Shown here one piece after another: positions 24,601 through 36,600 of a stretch of DNA of 64,000 nt. The notes below the pieces were generated by a model. The model ran no database searches, had not been told where the DNA came from, and saw nothing but the letters and a program-made list of their open reading frames with translations. How positions within the stretch are numbered: position 1 is the first letter of the stretch; each line of letters begins with the position of its first letter. Origin of the DNA: Candidula unifasciata (Eukaryota; Mollusca; Gastropoda; Stylommatophora; Geomitridae); contig CAJHNH020002035.1 in assembly GCA_905116865.2 (NCBI GenBank), positions 159,501-223,500 of the forward strand, given 5' to 3'. The position numbers and the translations under genes were made by a program.

Positions 24601-27600
24601 ACATTTTAACAGATTTCATCATCCAGAGATATCTGGTCTGTTCCAACCACAATGAAGACAAAGCTGTGAGGTATACGAGGAGATATGGACTGCACAATTG
24701 CTTTCACAGAGGCTGCAGGCCTCCTGATATAAGTTTTTTGACAGAAGGATTGAAGAAGAATATCATCCAGAGAGAAGATACCTGGCCTACTTTGACTTTA
24801 TAAAGAGATATAGCTCTTTTTTTGTAATGACGTGGTGTAGGAAAGAGTGGAAAGCACGTTTGCAGTAGCCAGACATAGTTGAATCAGGATGGACAACCTC
24901 ATGAGATGCATTATAAGGGTGTCTGAGGGCACTTTCAAAACAGAACGTTTGGTGTAGATTTTTGTTTACATTCAGAAGTAGCACTGGGTGCTAATGATGA
25001 ATATGATGCCATAAACAACAGATGATAAGCATGAAGAAACATCTCATACAAAGCATATTCATTCCTATCCTATGCTACCCATGCCAGATATGGTCTCTCA
25101 TAACAAACCAGAAAAGAAAGTAACCGTGGAGAAGGGCTGCATGAGTGACCCAAAGAAATAAAATCAGGAATGAGGTCATGAGAGAAAATGTCGGCACAGT
25201 GCTGATTCTAAATTACACACAGAGGTAGCAAATTCAATGGTTTACACACTTGCTTTGTATCGTTATGCCATTCAAAGCAGACATGAAAAGAAGAGATGGA
25301 TGAAGAGCACAAGGTAGATTAAGAACGAGATGAAAAGATAAAACAGAAAAACACTACAGCAGCACGATGTGTCTTTGGTCGAGGTGGCCAGAAGAGCAAG
25401 AAGCAGAACCTTGTATCTCCATCAACTCCCAAAGCATTGAAAGAGGAGGTAAAGAAAGATAAGACCATAGGCTTGACATCTTTATACTGTGACACCCTGG
25501 TAGATTACTGTCAGTAAAAGGTTTTGCTGTTGGCATCTTGATACTGTGACACTGTGGTAGATTACTATCAGGAGAAGGTTTTGCTGTAGGCATCTCGGTA
25601 CTGTGACACCCTGGTAGATTACTGTCAGTAGAAGGTTTTGCTGTTGGCATGTTTGTGGTGAGAGACTGTTGCATGACGAGTTAGATATTACAAGGGCTCC
25701 TTGGGAGCGAGTAAACAGTTCAAAGCCACATATAGGTCGTCACTGTCTGAAGAGACTGGTGCTGCTAGGTTTGAGAAAGGGATCTGGCTGGCGCTCATCA
25801 GTTAGGGGAGGGGTGAGACGATCAGACTGTTACCATCAGAATTGGAACTCTGTGCTTGCCTAATGAAAATGTATTCAGAGCTCTAATGGGAATGTCCAGA
25901 GTGTTATGATGTCAGTTCTTAACTCATAAGTTATGTTGGTTTGTTGGTAGTCTTGGTCTTATCAGACAGTGGTGCCATAGTTGTAACGTGGTGCCATAGT
26001 TGTAACGTGGTGCCATAGTTGTAACGTGGTGCCATAGTTGTAACGTGGTGCCATAGTTGTAACGTGGTGCCATAGTTGTAACGTGGTGCCATAGTTGTAA
26101 CGTGGGTGTTGTACATTTGATGGTGTTGTACATTTGATGTCTGTTAGTTAAAAGTAAATCTGGTGTTGTGATGTAGATGTAAGCTTGTTGTGATGATACT
26201 GGTATTGTTTCCTAGGTTTGCTGCTGCTTGTACTGTAGATCTATCTATATTACCTGTTTGTGAATGAGGATCCAAATGTTCAGAGGGTTCAACTGGTGGA
26301 AAGTCCTGGTTGTTTGTCCATTTCTAAACTTTGACTTTGTTTCAGAACCTGAAGTTTGTTTGTGCATCAGTTTTCAGATTTGGCTTATTTGTATTGTTGG
26401 TTTCTTGTATCTCAGGCAGATGCAGTTTGACTTTAAAGAGAAAACATCCCTGTTAGGCATTTATTTTGGGGAGCAGCCCCAGCACCTCCCCAGGGCGGAC
26501 AGTTCTGGTTATTCGTCCACCTCTTGACTTTAGTCTTGATCCAGGACCTGAGTGTTGTGTGCAGTCTGTTTAACAGGTCTGGCTTTTTTTAATGCTCTCA
26601 GGCAGGTGTACTCTGACTTGAAAGGAAGCTCTCAATTAGTCGACCGACTCTTAGGCATGGTTTTGGTGTTTTCCCACAAAGGGATCAATGAAGTTAATGC
26701 AGTATTAATTATTGTTGCATAACATTGTACTGTATTTTTCTTTTGATCTTTATCTGGCAGTGGAGCATGGGTCGTGATTTGCACTAACATCAAGTCTAAT
26801 CTTTCTGTAGTGCATGTAGCTCACCACATGTCCTCCATATCTTCTTCACGTCATTCTCTAGTGGTCACTTCTCTGTGTGTGTCTGCTTCTATTCTGTTGA
26901 CCTTGTGAATTCCAGTGCAAAGTCTAAGGTTTTTTTAAGGTTTAGGTTCAACAGATCAACATTATGGCACAAGGGTAGTAACCAATTAGTGCTCCATCCT
27001 ACCAGTAACTCAAGCCTGAGTCTGAAGAATCCCGGCGCAGTGCACAAACTCTGTAGCACCAGCGAGGATCTTGAAATATTTTGGATAGATACTAAACTAA
27101 AAATTTTGCCCGGGCATCGCAGTTAAGCTACTTTTGACAATTTCTAACCGCCAAGGGATTTTTTAACGTGCGCAGCAATACACACGGGCGTCTGATCTTA
27201 CTATCCAGAGACTAGGGGAAATTACTAGAATTCCCCGTGAAAAAATCCCAGCCTTCACCGGGACCTGAACCCAGGACCTCCATCACTCAAGGCAGATGCC
27301 ATGCCTCAAGACCACTCTGCAAAGTCATTCTGGTTATATTGTTCTCTGGTTTTCTCAGCTTGCTTTTCATCCAACTCCAACCTCTTGTCCTTATCTTGTT
27401 TCACTGGAATTTGTGTAGTTCTGTCCCAAAGCTCAACATTAGTGATTCTGTAAGACCATTTGATTCCCAGTTTTTGTGTGTGCAGGCACTAGTTAATGAA
27501 TGTTTGTAACTATATTATAAGATGGTCTATAATTGTATGCTTTAGTTGATTGTAAATATGTTGAGTGAGTTTGGGTTTGGCAACATTTTCTTTTTATATT

Positions 27601-30600
27601 AGATTATGCATGAAAGCAGTGGTAGTATAGTGGTTAGTGCTACAGTGGTGGGGTTTGGATCCCTTGTAGTGATAGGAATATATATATTTTAACTTCAGCT
27701 CAAAGGACCAAGAGTGTCTTAGAAATGGTAACTCCTTGTTTGGGTTCCACGGCTGCATGTTAGAGAACAAACAATAGATCCACTGCATCCCTAGCAAGGG
27801 TTGCCAAGGACCACCTAATTAGTGGTACTTCATTTAAAATCAAAGTTCCGTCACCCCAGTTCACACACACACACACACACACAAAACTCCCTCCCATTGT
27901 TAAATTTACCAGCATTGCTTTGCATGAAGGGTAGTAATCACTAAGTGCAAACGTTGCAGAGCTTAATCTGCTTGTGTTGAGTCAAGTCAAGAATTGACAT
28001 CACAGCACTTGGGGCATTCCCATGTGTGCTCTGTCCTCATCTTCAGCAGCCAGCACAGTTCCAATACTGATGGTACCGGTCACAATCTGATTATATGTTC
28101 GTCTTGCCTTTCCTCTGAATGAGCCAGCCAGACCCTCTGGTTACACCCAGGGGCCTCATTCTTTCCAGGCTATAATAATCTTGTTTTTCTACATTTTCCA
28201 TCGCTTGTTATCAAAGGGCCTTGAACACATCGACCTTGTGATGTATCAATGACAATAATTTGCTTGCTTTCCCCTTTAACAGAATGGGGGGGGGGGGGGG
28301 GGGGAGATTACTTCGTTGCATTGATCAAAGTAATCTCATATGAGATTCTTGTGGCATCACCACTACCTCAATTTCACACGATTGATTTTTCCCTGTCTTA
28401 GATAATATCTATTAATTGTTTAAAAATCTACTTATACCCACCACCTCTACACACTGCTGTTGCAACCAGTACAGAGCTTTTATAGTGGCCTGGTGGCCAC
28501 TGCTTATAGTCACTATGTTTACAGATTTTCCCCATCCACCAGAGGAAAGGAACCTGTCACTCAAAGATCAGATAATTGATAACAGCATTGGTTAGCCCAT
28601 AAGCCACAGAGCCGCGTGTCATTTATATACAGCCCACCTAGTGGAAACCGCGTTTTTATTTAGCAGAATCGAATGTTACATATATTACATGCATGATCTT
28701 TGAGGCACTAAAAGGTCATCTGCTCAGAATAGCAAAAAATAAATAGCAGGTCACATCACAAGCATTAAACATCCCTTGATTGTTAGAGATGTGTGCCAGA
28801 TTGATTGTTGCCAGGGCTAAATTTGAAAATCACAGTCAGTCTGGCTTTAAAAAAGTGATTGCCCCATGTGGGTTCCAGGGCCCCATTGTAGGAAAAACAA
28901 GAATAGAACCACTGCTTCCCCAACAACAAGCATGTTTAGATGATTAGATTTACAAGGAATCCCTTAGTTAAATAAATGTTATATTTAGCTAATATGTTAA
29001 CATCTGGGCCTCCCCCCAAAAAAAACTTTTCTGCACATAGTTTGTTTTAGTATCCAGAAGCCATGAGTTGTTAACTCTTAGGCTCGGTATTATGGATATC
29101 GCAACCTTTTGGCCTTGATTCCATTGTAAATACCGTAAATCTGGGAGAAATTTGGCTTTTCTGCATACCCCCTGGAGTGAACCCAGACGACAAGGAGTTC
29201 GTCACCCGGTCTCCGCACAATCCAGTTTAGCAAACTACGCTAGAGAGCCGGGCCTTCTGCACATAGAGCCAGTGGCATTTACCTACGCTTGTTTAGAACA
29301 GGTCACTGGAGAAATGCGCGAAATATTGAAATTTACGGGGCTGTGTCACAACCAAAAGTGACTAGACTTTTCGTGGCCATTATTATATCATTCCCGTGAG
29401 GCAAGTATATCCAGATCCCTTTAATAAGTGGCTGTGATTGAAAGGGAAAAATTGTAGAATTGTAAAACTTGAGTCTCTTTTCCTGTAAAATAGTTTATAT
29501 TTAGTATGCAGTCTAGTGTAGTGTTTTTGTGTGTGTGTGTGACAAATTAGACTGTTATAAACCTAGCTTGAAAGTTTGTTGGTTTTCACTTTCATTCCTT
29601 ATTGCATATTGAAAATGTTTATATTACATTGTACTTTATTAATCCAAGAATGATGCGTAGTCTTAGTCCTAGGTTCATGCACCATGTATTGCAAAACAAG
29701 CCCACAAATTGCTAGATGTACATAACATATTCTGTCTTTGGTATACCTGTGGCAACTACCAGACACTGAAAATGTATGTGATGTGAAGATTTGTAAAATG
29801 ATGTAATAAAAACATCGGTGGGCAGACTGTTCCAGATTGCATGTTTGTTTTCGTTTCATAGCTTTTGCTGCTCTGTGGTCTATTATTTTAAAGCGTGCAC
29901 TAGTAACCATTTGAGTTTACAATTTCATTTGAGATTTCTAATCACTTATATTGATAGCATTAATTTCTTTTCAGTTACACAAACTTAAACTGTAATGTTT
30001 TTTCTTTTAGTATGATGTAAACGTTTAAATTAGTCTGTAGTGTAAACTTTTCTATCAGTAATATATATGTCAGTGATCTACACCTGTGTGTAAGAAATGC
30101 ATTTAGCATGTTTAGATTGTAAGCTCCTTAAATATTCAAAAGAAAAGTAGAACATATAAAGAAACAGTCAAGGACAGTTGCTCACAAAACAGTTTCTAAA
30201 TCAGCATGGGCAGATAACTCCAACTTTCACCATTACAGTTTCTCTTCAGTCTTTCTCTCTCCAGCACTTGTTACTTTTAAATAAAGTGTTTGGGTTAGAA
30301 GAGTTAAAATAATAACTATGAGAAAGTGGATTAATATAACATCTAAGTATTTCTTTCTTGTTATTGTTTGTTTAGTTTTTCATTTTCTAAATTTTATAAA
30401 GCCGATCGTTTAAATTATGCAATTAATCTTTTTAAGTTTAAGTAATGTTTAATTTATTGTAATGTACCATAAATTTATTGTATGACATATACCAGACTGC
30501 GCGAGTCTAATAATTCTCAAAAACCTGTATAACTTTCTGTGACATTCCTGTAATTCTTGCAACCCAATTAAAATCTCCAGTAACTTGATAAATGAATGTG

Positions 30601-33600
30601 TAACCTGCTGTAACAACCAGGTTATGTAAAATTATCATCATCCATTAACATTAATTTGCTGCCTTGCAAGAAAATTAATACCATTCAGATTACCCGAAAT
30701 ATGTTAGAGAAATCATTTGCTTGTAGTTGTCTTGCATGCCTGTTCATTGTGGCTTATATGTGCCTTGTCTTGGTAACTTAACAACATGTTTAAACATAAA
30801 CATTTTTTTTTAATGTAAAGGTGCTGTTATTGTATTTAAATGGGTCTTGTTATGTTCACTTTCTTCTTTTTTAAGCAACCACTTTATGTAGGTTCAATTT
30901 TTTAGAAATTTAATTTCCCTCATGGAAGCATTGGTAACGCAGCAACTAGACACTCACCTGCTGGCCCGAAAGTCTTGTGTTGGAATCAGCATAGATGTAG
31001 GTTTGTTTCAGAATTGGCCTTGGCTTTCAGGTCAACCTAGCCTAGCACGAGTACCATTGTAGTAAAGGTGGCCGGCGTGCTAATGCCACATCACCCATCG
31101 AGTGCCTATTGGTCCATTAAACTTTAGATAAAGCACTGTATACCCACTGTACCAAAGGCATAACAAGAGTTCGTTCTTTACTTTTACTTACTCACGATCA
31201 GTGATATTCTTTCAGAAAATACAATCACTTTGCACAAGAACAACCTTGAAGACATTTGCATATTACAGAATGAAGGGGGAACCTTTCTAGCTTGCATTGT
31301 ATTAAAATGTTGCAGTCTGAGTTATAATACAGAGTAGGGAAATTATCATTAACTATAGCTTGCTCAAAATAGAGGGAATTTAATATGGTAGAATCGCTAA
31401 TGTGGAGCTTTGGCAGAGAACCAAAGTAGTTATGTGAATCATGAGGTGAAGAAAAACAGTGGACATTGGATAGGACACACGTTGAGATAACCTGACTGAG
31501 AACAATATAACTAGAATGTCTTTACGCTGGAATCCTCGAACAGTGTCATAGAAATGAAGGCAGACCAAAAAGCACATGGAGAAAGGAGCAAGAGTGTGAA
31601 GTTAAAAACATAGGGTGAGACAACTTAGTGTTTTAGTTGAGTGTCTATGTTCTGTTGGTGGATCAAAGGCAGAATAAGATGACAAAATTTGAGCATTTAA
31701 GAAGAACATATGTGCTTTAATTCATTGTTTGATGTTTGTCTTTTGCCTGGATGAGCAATGTTCAACACTAAATGGCATTTTTTATGCTAGTGGCGCATTA
31801 GGCAGAGAATACTAGACTTAGTTTTTAATAGACAAGCCTGTACTTGGTGGGTGGTGTGGTCAGTGTCTGGTCCACTGCCTTTATTTCCCAGGCTGGATCA
31901 ACCTGAGAGCCAGGGTCAGTTTTGAAAAACATTCACCTCTTGAGGCTGCAGGTGACAGTCAAGGCACTATGCCACCACAGCTTCGTAGCCCCACCTTTCT
32001 TAGATAAATCCTCAGTATGCCATCTCCTCAACTTACGACCTGTGTGATTTACGATCATCTGCACTTAACGACGACCCCAAAAAAAAATTGTGAATGAAGA
32101 CTACTTTAGTAGTGTCAACATTTCCCGGGAACTGATATCGTTATGTAAACTAATTATATTTAACATATATTAAATGCATTTTATGTACAATGTTCATAAC
32201 CTGTTTGAAGGAAATTAGTGTTTAAAAATATAAGTTCGATTTATGACCATTTAGTCAGAACAGAACTAGTTCGTAAGTCAAGACCCTGTAATATGAGAAA
32301 CTGTAGCTTCTGTGGCTTGTTGTGTGGGAGCTAGACGAGCTGCTCCCCATTGTCCTTGTACAGTGTAATTGTGCTGGTGTTTCTTATGCAGGTATGGGAG
32401 CAAGTCAAGGCCCAGAACCCTGACCTGAAGCTCTGGGAGATTGGCAAGATCATTGGTCAGATGTGGAGAGACCTGTCTGAACAGGAAAAGCAAGAGTTTC
32501 AAGATGAATACGAGGTGGAAAAGGTGAGATTGTGTCTGAATTTGGTTAACTTTCAGTAGATAAATTCCCTAAGTAGGTTCAAGGGCTCCATTTTAAAGGA
32601 CAAATAATAAAGCCAATGCCCCCTGCAGGTTGTAGGCAGTGTTGCCACTTTGGATCTTTTATATCAAAATTTAGATCTTTTTCATTGCATTTAGATACTG
32701 TGTTTTTGACGTTTAGATCGTAAATATTTTCTAGATGCTTTTCATATGGAGTAAGATATTTTATAGATTTGTTTTCTTTCATTGTCAGTTTAATAATTAC
32801 TGTGTAAAATATGTACTACACTATTTTTGTTTTGGTCTGGCACGTACATTGTGACAACTGCCATTACTTGAACTTTGAACTTTCACTGGGGTCAACGCAC
32901 AAATATCTGGCAGCCCCGGTACTGATTAATAAGAACACGCGTAAATCATACTAACTTTGTTTCAACTGTATCCTCACTGTGCTGACTTTGCGTGTGTTTT
33001 TTCATGTGATTAAAAAAAATAATTGCTCACCTTCTTATGTGGCTTTCACTTTGAAAAAAACCTTTCAACATGCCAAAGGTAAAGTATGAGCAAAAAATTT
33101 GGAAAGAGTGGTTGCATGATGACAAAATTAAAAACTGGGGATATGACCAAAGCTTGTTGTAAGTACTGCAAGTGTGAAGTTAAAGCGAAAATACAAAACT
33201 CAAAGATTCATGCAAAGACTAAAAAAGCATAAAACTGCACTTTCATTTAAAGATATTACACCGCTGACATCTGTTTTCAGAACTATACTGATAAATGAAT
33301 CATCAAAAGTTGAAGTATCAGTCGCAATGTTTTTAATTTGTCACTGCGCAATTTCAAACTGACCATTTGATCGATTTGTAAAAAAAATCTTGGACTAGTT
33401 CAATTTGAAAAGTGTGATGTAGAAAGTATAGTTTAGGAACTGAAGGACCTTTTAATCAGCAAACAGTTAGGCTTGAAGAATTTTGCTGTAATTGGCACTG
33501 ATAATGCCTCAGTGATGGTTGGTATAAACAATGGCGTTTATGCCAAGTTGAAGGAAGCTAACCCATCGTTAATACTTATAAAATGTATGCGTCATTCATT

Positions 33601-36600
33601 GCAGCTAGCATTATCACATGCTTCATCTAAATGCTTACCAAGGAATTTAGAATACCTTATTGCTGAAACACTTTACTGGTTTTCCAAATCATTTGTCAGA
33701 CAACAGCAATACAATTCATTATATACAGCCTTGAATGATGGTTCCACACCACCGAAAATTCTGTCAGATTGCAAAACTAGATGGTTATCAATTTAACCAG
33801 CTGTTGAAAGAATTATGAAGCAATGGCTGAAGTTGAAGACCCACTTTGAAATAACAAGACAAAGTGAAAAGTGCTACACAGCTGAAATACTATATGGAAT
33901 GTACAGTGATGAAAAAAATTTGTCATTCATTCTCTTTTTATAACCTATTCTAATGGAAGTGCAAAAAGTTAATAAACTGTTCAAATCTAAACTTGTTGAT
34001 AAAGTTTACTTGATGATCTCACCTTGCTATTTCACTCGGCAATAGATTGGTGTTGCCAACTTCTAAAGCTGATTTGCTCACTCGCACTATAGAGAGCTAT
34101 TTGGCTCCTAAGCCACACCTTGGATATTTAATAGAATCAAAAATTGATGATTTAAAAACAAAAGGACTGTTAACAGAGAATGAAGAGAACAACTTAAGAA
34201 AACGCTGTCAAGATTTTATCTCATTATTGAAGCAACTAAAGCAGACTTCCTGAAAATCTAGATGTTTTGAAAAATATTTTACTTTTTTCTGTGAGCAATA
34301 TACTTCAGCCAATAAAGGACATTTTACAAATATTGTAAAGTTATGACATTTTTAGGGGCAACTGATAATAGTGTCGCTGAAGCAAAATATCAGTTAATCA
34401 AAATAAAGTTAGCTGAATGGACAAACAAAACAGAAACTAAAGCGTTTTGGAGTGAAGTGAGACAATTTAAAGATGCCTCATCAAACAGTCCATTCTGTAA
34501 GCTCTTTAAAGGGCCATGTCTGCCATGATACTACCCCACTCAAATGCTGATGTAGAAAGAGTTTTCAGTGCTAGGAATTATATCAAATCTAACCTAAAAA
34601 TAGGATGAAATTTGACCTCTTAAATGCTATCGTGCCATTAAAATTAGGCCTGATGAGACCAGAGAAATAAGCCTACTGTTCCACTTATAAGAAATTTGAA
34701 CAGCTAAAGCATACCAGGGTCATTTTGGATCTGAAGCTTCAACTTCATTATCCAAGCTAGATCTTTTCCACGCAGATTTAGATCTTTTGAGATATTTTTT
34801 GACACAGTTTTGGATATTTTTTGTCATAGAAAAGTGGCAACACTGGTTGTAGGTGGTGACTAATTAATAATGTCTACTTCAAAGTCAGAGTGCATCTGCC
34901 TGAAAGACAAGGAACCAATAGTCTGCATACAGGTAAGCCAGATCTGTAAAACAGATGTCCACTGGAAAGGGAAACTGGAAAATATTGTAACCACTGGAAA
35001 GATCTATGGAGGAAGAGGAAGACAGTGTGAGAAGATTCTTGACAGCCTTCTGTCATGGTGTGGAGGGTGGCTAGCACATGAACTGCTCCATCCCACTCAG
35101 CAAGATGATGATGTAGTAAACTGGAGTAACAACCATGGATTTCTTGTCTTGCAGGTCCAGTATACAGATGCTATAAAGGCTTACCACAACTCCCCTGCTT
35201 ACCAGGCTTGGATTGCTGCTAAAGGTAACAGTCTACTTTCATCTTCTGGCATTTCTCAGACTATCGTTTTGTTGTCAGATATGATCTAGGCTTTTGTTAT
35301 AAGCTCTTTGATATCTTCAATCAGTTTGTGAGAGTAATATTTTTCTGTAACTCCTGTGTGGATTCATTATGTTTCAGCTTATCCTAAATTAAAGTCAGTT
35401 GTGTGTCTTTTACAAGACGTTGCAGAACCAACACCACCAATTTTTTTTAGTTGTTCGTAATTTCACTAGGCAATTTTACGTTCAGGTGTTTACCATGTTT
35501 TTTTTAAATGGGCAGCTCCTAATACCACAGTTGAAACCAGTGCAAGGCCATCTGCTGCCAAACTGCAGCAGCTTGGATTGAACCCAGCACTACAGTTAAA
35601 AGCGCATTCACAACACCTAAGCCACAGATGCAAGGCACACCAGAAAATACACAGTGAAGGGAACTAGAGAAGGTAGTTGGCTTGGCTTGCTGTGCAAAAA
35701 AAAAAAATCACGTTCAACCAGCTTCTTTGAAGAGGAAGCTTTTGATTTAAATTGTGACTATTGAACTGTTGTATATGCATTAGTGTGTGTTGCTGTGTTG
35801 TATATGCATTAGTGTCTGTTGCTGTGTTGTATATGCATTAGTGTCTGTTGCAGTGTTGTATATGCATTAGTGTGTGTTGCTGTGTTGTATATGCTTTAGT
35901 GTCTGTTGCTGTGTTGTATATGCATTAGTGTGTGTTGCTGTGTTGTATATGCATTAGTGTCTGTTGCAGTGTTGTATATGCATTAGTGTGTGTTGCTGTG
36001 TTGTATATGCTTTAGTGTCTGTTGCTGTGTTGTATATGCATTAGTGTGTGTTGCTGTGTTGTATATGCATTAGTGTCTGTTGCTGTGTTGTATATGCTTT
36101 AGTGTCTGTTGCTGTGTTGTATATGCATTAGTGTGTGTTGCTGTGTTGTATATGCATTAGTGTCTGTTGCTGTGTTGTATATGCATTAGTGTCTGTTGCT
36201 GTGTTGTATATGCTTTAGTGTCTGTTGCTGTGTTGTATATGCATTAGTGTGTGTTGCTGTGTTGTATATGCGTTAGTGTCTGTTGCTGTGTTGTATATGC
36301 ATTAGTGTCTGTTGCTGTGTTGTATATGCATTAGTGTCTGTTGCTGTGTTGTATATGCATTAGTGTCTGTTGCTGTGTTGTTTTTGCATTAGTGTGTGTT
36401 GCTGTGTTGTATATGCATTAGTGTGTGTTGCTGTGTTGTATATGCATTAGTGTCTGTTGCTGTGTTGTACATGCATTAGTGTCTGTTGCTGTGTTGTATA
36501 TGCTTTAGTGTCTGTTGCTGTGTTGTATATGCATTAGTGTCTGTTGCTGTGTTGTATATGCATTAGTGTCTGTTGCTGTGTTGTATATGCATTACTGTCT

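Noticed and set aside
25924..26133. Reverse frames with repeated Thr-Met-Ala-Pro-Arg-Tyr-Asn
   Set aside because: Translation of the 19-bp tandem array only.
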